From Crenothrix polyspora (GTDB lineage: Bacteria > Pseudomonadota > Gammaproteobacteria > Methylococcales > Methylomonadaceae): DNA of 43,835 bases. Location of the stretch: positions 1-43,835 of the forward strand of contig CAMDWT010000009.1 of assembly GCA_945877505.1 (NCBI GenBank), read 5' to 3'. How positions within the stretch are numbered: the stretch's first letter is position 1; the number at the start of each line of letters is the position of its first letter. A model generated the notes under the pieces. That model did no database searches. It saw only the letters and a program-made list of their open reading frames with translations, and was not told the DNA's origin. This document shows positions 16,934-25,109 of the stretch, piece by piece. The position numbers were made by a program, and so were the translations under genes.

Positions 16934-17000
16934 TAAGCGTTTGACCTCTCCTGTGTGACGCCTCTAAAAGGCACTTATCCCATTAAGTGCCTTCTTTTTT
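16934..17000 (+). ncRNA. Candidate sigma-54-dependent small RNA with anti-Shine-Dalgarno loop
   Basis: Transcription from the RpoN-type promoter at 16908-16923 to the U tract at 16995-17000 would give an RNA of about 67 nt. A first short stem, GCGTT (16937-16941) with GACGC (16957-16961), would expose ACCTCTCC (16944-16951), complementary to Shine-Dalgarno sequences. A second CCTCT follows in the linker, and then the terminator hairpin. This is the layout of Hfq-type regulatory RNAs that block ribosome binding. No open frame fits in it. I know no named RNA family with this sequence; promoter, loop and terminator are seen directly, function is inferred. Confidence 0.4.
16968..17000. terminator. 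Intrinsic terminator, bidirectional
   Basis: AAGGCACTTA (16968-16977) and TAAGTGCCTT (16984-16993) form a perfect 10-base stem with a 6-base loop, followed on the plus strand by a T tract to 17000 and on the minus strand by a shorter one. On the minus strand it lies just past the rmuC stop. On the plus strand it would end the small RNA candidate. Confidence 0.8.
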
Positions 17001-17018
17001 AGCTTTAGCCTTAAGCAG

Positions 17019-18362
17019 TTAGTTATTCAAGTCTAGGCCTGAAGGGTCATCAGTTTCTATGCCTGCTAGGGAATTGATATGTTTAGGCATTGATTTCTTA
17101 ACTTTGACACCTAATTCTACAAAACTATTAGCCTGTCGAATTAAGTTGCCTTGGCCATGAGTTAGCTTATTCATAACATCATCATAAGTTGTGTGCGCTG
17201 TACTTAACTGTTTGCCAAGTTTATCTAATTCTTCTACAAAACCGCGTATTTTGTCATAAACAATGCCAGCTTTATCAGCAATCGCTTTGGCATTTTCGTT
17301 CTGGCGCTCGTAGCGCCAAATATTTTCGATAGTGCGCAACGTGGCCAATAAGGTCGTTGGGGTTACGACGATAATTTTATGTTCAAAGGCGTCGGTAAAT
17401 AAACGTTCATCAGCCTGAAAAGCTGTTATAAAAGCGGCTTCTATAGGCATAAATAACAATACAAAATCTAATGATCGTAAGCCTTTTAGACTGGAGTAAT
17501 CTTTGGTGCTTAGGTCTTTTATGTGTGAACGTACCGCTTCAGTATGTTGTTTTAAGGCCGTTAAACGCTCAATCTCATTATCTGTTGAGCAGTGTAATTC
17601 ATAAGCGACCAACGATACTTTTGAATCAATAATAATGTCTTTGTCTTCAGGCAAGCGGACAATTACATCAGGCTTGAACAGTTTATTGGCTTCGTCACGG
17701 AATGCACCTTGAGTTTCGTATTCTATGCCCTTTCGTAAACCTGACTTTTCTAACACCGTTTCTAGAATCATTTCACCCCAGTTGCCTTGGGTTTTTTTAT
17801 CGCCTTTTAATGCGCGCGTGAGGTTAAGTGCTTCCTGATTCATTTGCGCGGTGACACGGCTTAAGGAAACGATTTCAGCGCGTAGGGAACTACGATCTTT
17901 ATTTTCGTTATCATAAACTGTTTCTATACGCCGTTTAAATTCGCCTAATTGTTCACGTAACGGATTAACAATATGGTCAAGACTGGTTTTATTGTGCTCA
18001 GTAAACTGTCGGCTACGCTCATCAAAAATTTTACCCGCTAAATTTTCAAATTGATTGTTAAGTCTAAGTTCCGCATCTTTCAATAAGTTTAATTTTTCTT
18101 CAGCATGTTTTATCTGCTCAGTCATGCGTGTTTGCAATTCGACATTTTTTGTTTTGGTTTCTAGGTAGAGTTGCTGTAATTGATTGAATTCAATTTCCTT
18201 ATTTTGAGAATGTCTTAACTTTTCTTCTGAGACAGCGAGATTAGATGAAAGTAGTGTAATAGTGGTTTTATCGTGGTTATTGAGTAGGCGCATGATTATT
18301 GCGCCGACTAATAAGCCTAAAAAACCACTTAGTAAAGGAGATAAGTTATTAATAAAATCCAT
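17019..18362 (-). CDS. rmuC: DNA recombination protein RmuC
   Basis: The 447-residue protein has an N-terminal hydrophobic anchor (about 8-25), a long coiled coil to about residue 110, and a RmuC domain of the PD-(D/E)XK nuclease superfamily over roughly 150-400. The domain motifs KGDKKTQGNWGEMILE, FKPDVIVRLPEDKDIIIDSKVSL and the ENIWRYERQNENAK stretch are all present; the D-x-K pair in IIIDSKVS is the likely catalytic lysine region. RmuC limits recombination at inverted repeats and has been linked to stalled-fork and phage responses. It starts 12 bases after the hemL stop and is co-transcribed with it; the terminator at 16968-17000 ends the unit. Confidence 0.95.
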   Translation of the reverse strand: MDFINNLSPLLSGFLGLLVGAIIMRLLNNHDKTTITLLSSNLAVSEEKLRHSQNKEIEFNQLQQLYLETKTKNVELQTRMTEQIKHAEEKLNLLKDAELRLNNQFENLAGKIFDERSRQFTEHNKTSLDHIVNPLREQLGEFKRRIETVYDNENKDRSSLRAEIVSLSRVTAQMNQEALNLTRALKGDKKTQGNWGEMILETVLEKSGLRKGIEYETQGAFRDEANKLFKPDVIVRLPEDKDIIIDSKVSLVAYELHCSTDNEIERLTALKQHTEAVRSHIKDLSTKDYSSLKGLRSLDFVLLFMPIEAAFITAFQADERLFTDAFEHKIIVVTPTTLLATLRTIENIWRYERQNENAKAIADKAGIVYDKIRGFVEELDKLGKQLSTAHTTYDDVMNKLTHGQGNLIRQANSFVELGVKVKKSMPKHINSLAGIETDDPSGLDLNN

Positions 18363-18374
18363 TTTAAGCGTGAA

Positions 18375-19655
18375 TTATAGTTTTTTAAATACAGCTTCCG
18401 CACGATCCAGTGTTTTATCCAGATCATCATCAGTATGTGCCGCTGAGACAAAGCCAGCTTCAAAGGCTGAAGGTGCTAAATAAATGCCAGATTCAAGCAT
18501 GGCATGAAAAAAACGTTTAAATACAGTTTGATCGCATTTCATCGCTTGAGCGAATGAAGTGACTTGTTGTTCTGAACTGAAAAACAAACCAAACATACCA
18601 CCAACACTATTAGTGGTTAACGGGATGCCAGCCTGAGAGGCGCGATCTTTCAAGCCTTTAGTTAGTTTATTGGTTTTTGTGGCTAATGAATCATAGAAAC
18701 CAGGTTGGGCAATTAATTCTAACGTTTTTAATCCAGCCGCCATAGCAACAGGATTTCCAGATAAGGTGCCAGCTTGATATACAGGCCCTAATGGCGCAAG
18801 GTGTTCCATTATTTTACGCTGTCCTCCAAAAGCCCCAACAGGCATCCCGCCGCCAATAATTTTACCCAGTGTTGTTAAGTCTGGCTTGATGTTATAAACG
18901 CCTTGCGCTCCTTTAAGGCCGACTCTAAACCCCGTCATTACTTCGTCAAAAATAAGTACACTGTTATAGAGGTCACAGACTTCTCGTAAAGTTTCAAGAA
19001 AGCCTGGAATTGGCGGAATACAATTCATATTGCCGGCGACAGGCTCTACAATAATACAAGCGATTTGCTCGCCAATAGTGGCGAATAGGTCTTTAACCGA
19101 ATCACTATCGTTATAAGTTAAGGTGATCGTCTCGGCAGCAACTGAAGCAGGAACGCCTGGGGAACTTGGAACACCAAAAGTGAGCGCGCCAGAGCCAGCT
19201 TTAACTAATAGTGAATCAGAGTGACCATGATAACAACCTTCAAACTTAACGATTTTAGTTCGACCTGTATAGCCTCTAGCTAAACGTATGGCGCTCATAG
19301 TCGCTTCTGTACCAGAGCTAACCATTCGAACCATCTCAATGGATGGCATTAACTCACAAACCCGTTGGGCCATCTGTGTTTCTATTTCGGTGGGCGCGCC
19401 AAAGCTTAGGCCTTTTTCAGCGGCCAACTTAACAGCAGTAATGACGTCAGGATGTGCATGACCTAAAACCATTGGCCCCCAAGAACCTACATAATCAATG
19501 TATTGTTGGCCTGAGCTGTCATAAATATAAGGTCCATTGGCATGATCAATAAAAACGGGGGTGCCTCCTACACCGCTAAAAGATCGCACAGGTGAATTAA
19601 CTCCGCCTGGAATGACTTGTTTTGCGTCGGAAAATAAAACAGTTGCTTCGGTCAT
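18375..19655 (-). CDS. hemL: Glutamate-1-semialdehyde 2,1-aminomutase HemL
   Basis: This 426-residue PLP enzyme makes 5-aminolevulinate from glutamate-1-semialdehyde in the C5 pathway of tetrapyrrole synthesis. The PLP lysine is K265 in [18 protein letters not shown], with FDEVMTGFR at 236-244 and the [15 protein letters not shown] phosphate-binding region near 113-127. Length and motifs are normal for HemL. It is the first gene of the hemL-rmuC pair and is divergent from the cobalamin adenosyltransferase gene, so two tetrapyrrole genes share a 130-base divergent promoter region. Confidence 0.97.
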   Translation of the reverse strand: MTEATVLFSDAKQVIPGGVNSPVRSFSGVGGTPVFIDHANGPYIYDSSGQQYIDYVGSWGPMVLGHAHPDVITAVKLAAEKGLSFGAPTEIETQMAQRVCELMPSIEMVRMVSSGTEATMSAIRLARGYTGRTKIVKFEGCYHGHSDSLLVKAGSGALTFGVPSSPGVPASVAAETITLTYNDSDSVKDLFATIGEQIACIIVEPVAGNMNCIPPIPGFLETLREVCDLYNSVLIFDEVMTGFRVGLKGAQGVYNIKPDLTTLGKIIGGGMPVGAFGGQRKIMEHLAPLGPVYQAGTLSGNPVAMAAGLKTLELIAQPGFYDSLATKTNKLTKGLKDRASQAGIPLTTNSVGGMFGLFFSSEQQVTSFAQAMKCDQTVFKRFFHAMLESGIYLAPSAFEAGFVSAAHTDDDLDKTLDRAEAVFKKL

Positions 19656-19785
19656 AATGTGTTTTTAAGGTTACAATGAATAGCATAAAGAATAAGGTAA
19701 CTTTATCATGATTGAAAGCGCTCAGTGCGTCCAGTTTAAAAAGTAGCCTGTTCTTTCTCCTTAATTAATTGATGGATATAAGCTC

Positions 19786-20322
19786 ATGAAATCGAGAGAT
19801 AGACGACGAGGCCTAGTCGTTGTAAATACGGGTGAAGGTAAAGGGAAATCGTCCAGTGCGTTAGGAATGGTTTTTCGAGCAGCGGGATGGAATATGAAAG
19901 TTTGTGTTATCCAATATATCAAGGGTCAATGGCAAACGGGTGAACAAAAAGCAGCCGAGCGTTTTGATAATATAGAATGGCATGCGCTGGGTGACGGCTT
20001 CACTTGGGATACTAAAAATCCTGAACAGGACATTAAAACGAGCCGTGATATTTGGGAGTTAAGTAAGGAAAAAATACTTTCCGAAGCGTTTGATATGGTT
20101 TTACTGGATGAAATTAATTATTGTTGTGGCTATGGCTGGATTTCAGGCCAAGAAATTGCCGATTTTATTCGCAATGAAAAACCTTCTTGGTGTCATTTAA
20201 TTATGACAGGAAGAAATGCAGCACCTGAAGTGATAGAGATTGCTGATACAGTCACTGAAATGACGATGATAAAACATGCCTTTACGCAGGGAATTAAAGC
20301 AGAACAGGGTATAGAGTTTTAA
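19786..20322 (+). CDS. cobO: Cob(I)yrinic acid a,c-diamide adenosyltransferase
   Basis: The 178-residue protein is a CobO/CobA/BtuR-type corrinoid adenosyltransferase. The P-loop is TGEGKGKSSSALG at 15-27, followed by AAGW, CVIQYIKGQW and DMVLLDEINYCCGYGW, all family signatures. It transfers the 5'-deoxyadenosyl group from ATP to cob(I)alamin, either in de novo synthesis or salvage. No other cobalamin gene lies in the window and no B12 riboswitch is recognisable in the 130 bases upstream, so a salvage or shared role is likely. The length is slightly short but normal for salvage-type enzymes. The start ATG at 19786 is the only sensible one. Confidence 0.95.
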   Translation: MKSRDRRRGLVVVNTGEGKGKSSSALGMVFRAAGWNMKVCVIQYIKGQWQTGEQKAAERFDNIEWHALGDGFTWDTKNPEQDIKTSRDIWELSKEKILSEAFDMVLLDEINYCCGYGWISGQEIADFIRNEKPSWCHLIMTGRNAAPEVIEIADTVTEMTMIKHAFTQGIKAEQGIEF

Positions 20323-20511
20323 GCTGGTCGCTACAGGCGTGGCTGATTTTTTATAGGGATGGGACGTTGGGGTCATAATATGTTATGACTTATTCAAAAA
20401 GTATAGCGATATATTTTTGCAATCATCTCAAGTTATTGTATAAGGATATACAGAAATTTTGTACAGATACCGATTTGTATACTACCGATATTTTTATTGA
20501 GAAACGTATTT

Positions 20512-21981
20512 ATGGAAACTTATTTACCTATTATTAACATGATGTTGTCTGACTGGATTGCATTGACGCTTGCAAATTTATATTATGCCGGCGCATTAAC
20601 ATTTGTAGTCTTCTTAATCACAGCCATTCTTTATAGTATTAGAATCGCTTCTTTGAAGAAAAAGAATGTTGCTAGTGAAAAAGCACGTATTGAAAGTGAA
20701 GCGAGTCTAAATGCAGCTTTAAATATTGCACAACAACAATTGCAGGCCATACAAGAGGAGTTGATTGTAAATATTGAGCAAATGAAGAAAGACCATCAAC
20801 TGGCTCAAAAGGAAGCTGAGAGAGCCATAAGATTTGAAGAGCAACTCTCTCAGCGTAATAAGCAGATTGCAGATGTTATTCAAACATTGGCAACTAGTTT
20901 TGATCTTGGTGAACGCCCATTACCTATTATGGGTGATATTAAGGCAGAAGGTTTGTGGCAACAACATGATAGGGTCATTACTTTATTAACAACGCGATTA
21001 TTTAATGAGCAACAAGCAAAAACACAGTTACAACAATCGTATCAGTTAGAAGCAGCAAAATGTGCAGAAAAAGAAACGCAGTTAATGGCGTTACAAGCTA
21101 CTTTAACAACTCAAAGTAATGACGTTTCTAGGTTGGAGAAAACACTTGAAGAGCGAACTTCTCAGTTGAATCAGCAACAGGTTGAGGCGCAACGTGTTTT
21201 AGCTGAAGCTTTGGAAAAACAGTTGTCTGAAACCGCCAATACTAAGCAGCAGTTAAATCTGTTGGAAGAAAAATTAAGCAATAAAGAGACGGCAATTAAT
21301 CAATTTGAAGAAACTAAACGATCGGATCAATTGAACGAAGGACCTCTGTTAGCAGAGAAAAAACAAAACGTAAGAGAAGAGCCTATTGAAACCCAACCGC
21401 TTGTTGAGGTTGATTTAGCGACTGTTTCTGTATCAAAAGAAGTCTTAGAGAGTCCGGCTAAAGATCAGTTGGGTGGGATTTCAGGTAAGTTTAAAAACAT
21501 TTTTGCTAAAACTATAGAAGAATCGATCACAAAAAAGCCACAGCAGCTTGATGCAAAAAAAGAGAGGGCAGTGATTCAGACGATAGCACCTGACGTGCCG
21601 TCTTCATCAGTGGCTTTAGTCAAAGAACAAATGGCCGGAATGACGGGTAAATTTAAAAATATGTTTGGGAAGGCCAAGCAAGAGTCTATTGCAGTAGAAT
21701 CCAATAGGGTTGAAATAAAAGCGCCAATGGTCGAAATCACGGACGTATTGCCTGAAGTAGCTAAGCCCTTAGTGAGCCCAGTTAAAGAAGAAGTTAGCGG
21801 GTTGACAGGAAGATTTAACAGTCTGTTTGTTAAAGCTAATCAAAAGTCGAGTGTAAAAGAGTCTGATGTTATTGCGGAAGTACCGTCAGTGAAAGTTGAG
21901 CAATTAGCAGACGTTTCGATTAAAACAGAAAAAGTTAGTGTGACTGGAAAGCTGAAAGGTTTATTTGGCAAGGCAAAGTAA
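20512..21981 (+). CDS. Membrane-anchored coiled-coil protein with four C-terminal repeats
   Basis: From the ATG at 20512 the product is 489 residues; a TTG at 20497 would add five. A hydrophobic helix at about 24-45 anchors it, followed by a long coiled coil rich in Gln, Glu and Ala over about 55-275, broken by a DLGERPLPIMGDIKAEGLW segment near 131-149. The last third is charged and low-complexity and carries four copies of a Gly-x-(T/S)-Gly-Lys/Arg-Phe/Leu-x-x-x-Phe-x-Lys motif, the last at the extreme C terminus. I recognise no family. The topology suggests an inner-membrane scaffold with a long cytoplasmic or periplasmic stalk. It lies between the adenosyltransferase and an RnfB-like gene, 56 bases before the latter. 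Confidence 0.82.
   Translation: METYLPIINMMLSDWIALTLANLYYAGALTFVVFLITAILYSIRIASLKKKNVASEKARIESEASLNAALNIAQQQLQAIQEELIVNIEQMKKDHQLAQKEAERAIRFEEQLSQRNKQIADVIQTLATSFDLGERPLPIMGDIKAEGLWQQHDRVITLLTTRLFNEQQAKTQLQQSYQLEAAKCAEKETQLMALQATLTTQSNDVSRLEKTLEERTSQLNQQQVEAQRVLAEALEKQLSETANTKQQLNLLEEKLSNKETAINQFEETKRSDQLNEGPLLAEKKQNVREEPIETQPLVEVDLATVSVSKEVLESPAKDQLGGISGKFKNIFAKTIEESITKKPQQLDAKKERAVIQTIAPDVPSSSVALVKEQMAGMTGKFKNMFGKAKQESIAVESNRVEIKAPMVEITDVLPEVAKPLVSPVKEEVSGLTGRFNSLFVKANQKSSVKESDVIAEVPSVKVEQLADVSIKTEKVSVTGKLKGLFGKAK
21472..21978 (+). repeat. Four-copy amphipathic motif repeat at protein C terminus
   Basis: Within the coiled-coil protein gene the encoded motif appears as GGISGKFKNIFAKT, AGMTGKFKNMFGKAK, SGLTGRFNSLFVKAN and VSVTGKLKGLFGKAK at about 21472, 21634, 21796 and 21934. 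The first three are 162 bases apart and the last 138 bases on. DNA between copies is not conserved, so selection acts on the short peptide. Confidence 0.75.
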
Positions 21982-22037
21982 CAGGGGATTTAGTTAGTTT
22001 ATATCTTCCTTTACCAGTCCTTTTTTAAAGGGCTAGG

Positions 22038-22643
22038 GTGTTCTTTTTACAAATTTTTTCAGCCAAATTTAAAATAATTCCTATTGTGATAGATCAAATA
22101 AATGCAATTTTGCCACAGACTCAATGTAGACAATGTGGCTTTCAAGGTTGTCGCCCCTATGCAGAAGCTATTGCAACCGGTATGGCGGACATTAATCAAT
22201 GTCCGCCTGGGGGTACTGAAGGTATTGTTGAGTTAGCACGTTTATTAAATACAAGTTTTAAACCACTTAATTTAACATTTGGTCAACATAAGCCTAAAAG
22301 TGTCGCTTTTATTATTGAGCAAGATTGTATCGGTTGCATTAAATGTATAGCGGCATGTCCGGTTGATGCTATTTTAGGTGCCGCTAAGTTTATGCATACG
22401 GTTATCGCTTCAGAATGTACCGGTTGTGAACTTTGTGTGGCACCTTGTCCGGTAGATTGTATTGTCATGAAGCCTTTAGCTGGGCAGTTACCCTATGATT
22501 CAGTACGAAAGTACGCCAGCGCTAAACATGCAAAGAGTCGTTATGAGGCTCGCTGTTTACGTAAAGAAAAAGAAAGCTTTGAAAAAGTAGAGCGTGCGAA
22601 ACAAAAAAGAGCTGAATTATTAAAGCAATTGCATAAAACTTAG
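22038..22643 (+). CDS. rnfB: RnfB-like iron-sulfur protein lacking the N-terminal anchor
   Basis: The 201-residue protein has a proximal cluster-binding domain with [15 protein letters not shown] and CPPGG (about 31-60), then two [4Fe-4S] ferredoxin motifs, [16 protein letters not shown] and [16 protein letters not shown] (about 97-141), and a basic coiled C-terminal tail. These are RnfB/RsxB features. RnfB proper begins with a membrane helix; here only about 16 residues precede the [12 protein letters not shown] segment, so this copy is probably soluble. The start is a GTG at 22038 behind AAAGGG; a GTG at 22086 is less likely for lack of a ribosome binding site. No other rnf gene is present. 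The gene precedes lnt by 22 bases. Confidence 0.85.
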   Translation: MFFLQIFSAKFKIIPIVIDQINAILPQTQCRQCGFQGCRPYAEAIATGMADINQCPPGGTEGIVELARLLNTSFKPLNLTFGQHKPKSVAFIIEQDCIGCIKCIAACPVDAILGAAKFMHTVIASECTGCELCVAPCPVDCIVMKPLAGQLPYDSVRKYASAKHAKSRYEARCLRKEKESFEKVERAKQKRAELLKQLHKT

Positions 22644-22665
22644 AGTCAATTCAACCCTTAATGCC

Positions 22666-24168
22666 ATGAAAATCAAATCAAATATCATTGGGGATATGCT
22701 CGCAGCTATTGCGGGTATTTTATTCACACTGGCATTTGCGCCCTTCGACTATCCTTACCTAGCGCCATTGGCATTGAGTTTTCTATTTGCTTCATGGGAG
22801 GGTATCAGCCCTCAGCGAGCTTTATTAAGGGGTTTTTTATTTGGGTTGGGGTCGTTTGGCTTAGGAGTCTCTTGGGTTTATATCAGTATTCATGATTTTG
22901 GTGGGGTCAATGAATTAAGCGCTGGATTGTTAACTTGTTTTTTCTGCAGTTTCTGGGCTTTATTTCCAGCATTAGCGGGTTATATTTCTGTAAAAATACG
23001 ACCTAATAATAGAGGCCTTATCTCGATAGTAGTTATGCCTGTTGTTTGGTTATCGGTGGAATATTTTCGTGGTAATTTGTTTTTAAATGGCTTCCCTTGG
23101 TTGCAAAGCGCGAACTCCCAGCTAGACACACCCTTGGCAGGGTATATTGCAATTTTAGGCGCTTATGGAACTGGTTTTCTAGTCGCATTAACCGCCTCAG
23201 CTATCGTTTATATTGCTCAAGTAAAGTGCCATAAATTAATAGTAACCGCGGCTATTTTTAGTGTGTGGGGTATTGGGTTTGGTTTACAAAAGCTACATTG
23301 GACTCACTCAATTGGTGAGCCTATTAAGGTTTCTTTAATTCAAGGCAATATCACGCAAGATCAAAAGTGGCGACCAGAGAATAAACTTAAAACGCTACAA
23401 CTTTATAAAGGATTGACTGAAGCGCATTGGGATTCTGCTGTTATTGTATGGCCTGAAACATCCGTTCCTGCGTATCTTTCAGAGGTAAATGATTGGTTTT
23501 TATTGCCCTTAAGTAAGGCCGCTGAGCAGCATCATACTGATTTGATTGTCAGTCTTCCTGTGCAAGGTGATTCAATGGATGAAAAATATAACGCGGTTAT
23601 GACGTTAGGTAAAGAAATAGGCAGTTACCGAAAAAAACATTTATTACCTTTTGGCGAGTTTTTGCCTTGGCAACCCGTGTCAGGATTTATCTTAAATAGT
23701 TTAGGTTTAAAGTTAGGAAATTTTAAAGCAGGAAATAAAGACCAAGCCTTGATGAAAGCGGGTGGCTATCCTTTTATGACAACTATTTGTTATGAGGATG
23801 CTTTTGGCGATCTTGGGATTGAGGGTTTGTCCAATGCGGCTTATTTGGTAAATGCCACTAATGATGGTTGGTTTGGTAATTCAATAGAACCTTATCAGCA
23901 TTTACAAATGGCAAGAATGCGTGCAATGGAAGTGGGGCGTTTTATGTTACGAGCCACCAATACAGGCGTGACGGCCATTATTGGCCCGAATGGAAAAGTT
24001 TTAAATAAAGCACCTCTCTTTAAAGTTGCGGTACTCAATGAAAGAATTATTCCTATGGGAGGGCTGACACCTTATGCAAGATGGGGTGATTTGCCGTTTA
24101 GGGTGTTGATAGTCGTAGTTTTTAGTTTAATCTTTTATGAGAAATGGTTTTTTAAACGCCATGATTAA
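22666..24168 (+). CDS. lnt: Apolipoprotein N-acyltransferase Lnt
   Basis: The 500-residue inner-membrane enzyme adds the third acyl chain to the N-terminal cysteine of lipoproteins. About six to seven membrane helices cover the first 205 residues, followed by a periplasmic nitrilase-like domain and a C-terminal helix near 475-495. The catalytic triad is visible: E264 in VWPETSVPA, K323 in YRKKHLLPFGE and C375 in TICYEDAFG. NATNDGWFG and RATNTGVT near the end of the domain are also conserved. The usual neighbour corC/ybeX is absent; here it follows an rnfB-like gene. Confidence 0.97.
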   Translation: MKIKSNIIGDMLAAIAGILFTLAFAPFDYPYLAPLALSFLFASWEGISPQRALLRGFLFGLGSFGLGVSWVYISIHDFGGVNELSAGLLTCFFCSFWALFPALAGYISVKIRPNNRGLISIVVMPVVWLSVEYFRGNLFLNGFPWLQSANSQLDTPLAGYIAILGAYGTGFLVALTASAIVYIAQVKCHKLIVTAAIFSVWGIGFGLQKLHWTHSIGEPIKVSLIQGNITQDQKWRPENKLKTLQLYKGLTEAHWDSAVIVWPETSVPAYLSEVNDWFLLPLSKAAEQHHTDLIVSLPVQGDSMDEKYNAVMTLGKEIGSYRKKHLLPFGEFLPWQPVSGFILNSLGLKLGNFKAGNKDQALMKAGGYPFMTTICYEDAFGDLGIEGLSNAAYLVNATNDGWFGNSIEPYQHLQMARMRAMEVGRFMLRATNTGVTAIIGPNGKVLNKAPLFKVAVLNERIIPMGGLTPYARWGDLPFRVLIVVVFSLIFYEKWFFKRHD

Positions 24169-24330
24169 GAGCTAGAATATTGATGAATGACCTTGTTCGA
24201 AAAAGATCATATTGAAATGATGGCTAAACTTATGTGTTAAAATGACACCAGTATGGCTGTTAAATAGTTTATTTAATTAGATAGCTAAGGGCCTTAAGTA
24301 GAAGCAGAATAACGCAAGTAAGTCGTTAAG

Positions 24331-24336
24331 TATAAT
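24331..24336 (+). promoter_or_regulatory. Possible -10 element for the VTT-domain gene
   Basis: A perfect TATAAT lies 74 bases before the GTG start of the TVP38-like gene in the 241-base gap after lnt. The corresponding -35 region is poor, so the promoter assignment is tentative. Confidence 0.35.
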
Positions 24337-24409
24337 TGAGCTGCCGGATTATGGTCGCTTTCAAATGTTCTAATATTAATACGACGATAGTTAATTTTAT
24401 AGGTGAGTA

Positions 24410-25093
24410 GTGGCTAAATCAAAAAATAAGATGTCAAAAAAAATCGCGATGGTTTTACTTCTTATTGTCGTCGTCGGTTGTAGTTTTTTGGTTTTCTCTT
24501 TGCCTTTGAAAGAAGTGCTTAATCAGAGCCACCAAATTAAATTGTGGTTGGCTGGCACCGGTTATGCGGCCCCGGCTATATTCGCCTTTGTGGCTGCTTT
24601 ACTTACCGCTATTGGCATGCCAAGACTGCTTTTATGTTCATTGGCGGGGGTAGTCTTCGGTTTTACGTGGGGATTTGTCTTAAGCCACTTTGGAACAGTA
24701 CTAGGTGCTTATGGAACGTTTATTTTTGCACGCTGGAGTGGTCGTGAATTTGTTCAGCAAAAATTTCCTAAAATTATAGCCTTGTCTCAGTCCACTCAGA
24801 CCCGAGGTTGGCGCTCTGTATTATTTATGCGTCAATTGCCTATTAGTGGATTGTATAACGATATTTTGCTGGGTATGAGTTCTGTCAGTCATTGTGATTT
24901 TTGGATTGGCACGGCCTTGGGTTTTCTTCCGCTTGGTGTCACAGCAACGTTAGTCGGTGCAGGTGCTATACAAGCCGATGTATCTCATCTCGCTCAATAT
25001 TTAGGCATTGCTGCCTGTGCATTCTTTTTATTGACCTTGTCACTGAAGTGGATTCTAGCTCAGAGGCAACGTAAAAATATGAGCATAAGCTAG
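24410..25093 (+). CDS. VTT-domain (TVP38/TMEM64, DedA-like) membrane protein
   Basis: The 227-residue protein has about five to six hydrophobic segments and the VTT core: LTAIGMPRLLLCSLAGVVFGFTWG near 65-88, the charged ARWSGREFVQQKFP stretch, and RQLPISGLYNDILLGMSSV near 142-160 with the re-entrant-loop Arg and Pro. VTT proteins include lipid scramblases and DedA transporters; in bacteria undecaprenyl phosphate or phospholipid translocation is proposed. The start is a GTG at 24410 behind AGGTGAG. It is convergent with the amidotransferase gene, 16 bases away. Confidence 0.88.
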   Translation: MAKSKNKMSKKIAMVLLLIVVVGCSFLVFSLPLKEVLNQSHQIKLWLAGTGYAAPAIFAFVAALLTAIGMPRLLLCSLAGVVFGFTWGFVLSHFGTVLGAYGTFIFARWSGREFVQQKFPKIIALSQSTQTRGWRSVLFMRQLPISGLYNDILLGMSSVSHCDFWIGTALGFLPLGVTATLVGAGAIQADVSHLAQYLGIAACAFFLLTLSLKWILAQRQRKNMSIS

Positions 25094-25109
25094 ATTTTTC
25101 TTATCGTCT

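Larger units (their letters stand above)
16559..17018. other. 460-base intergenic region with sigma-54 promoter and sRNA candidate
   Basis: This is the longest gap in the window. It holds the UPF0182 promoter region on the minus strand. On the plus strand it has a possible upstream activator palindrome (16776-16787), a 28-codon open frame (16813-16899), a sigma-54-type promoter (16908-16923) and an intrinsic terminator (16968-17000). Confidence 0.6.

Noticed and set aside
19656-19785. Cobalamin riboswitch before the adenosyltransferase gene
   Set aside because: The 130-base gap is too short for a full B12 riboswitch and no B12-box-like sequence was recognised.
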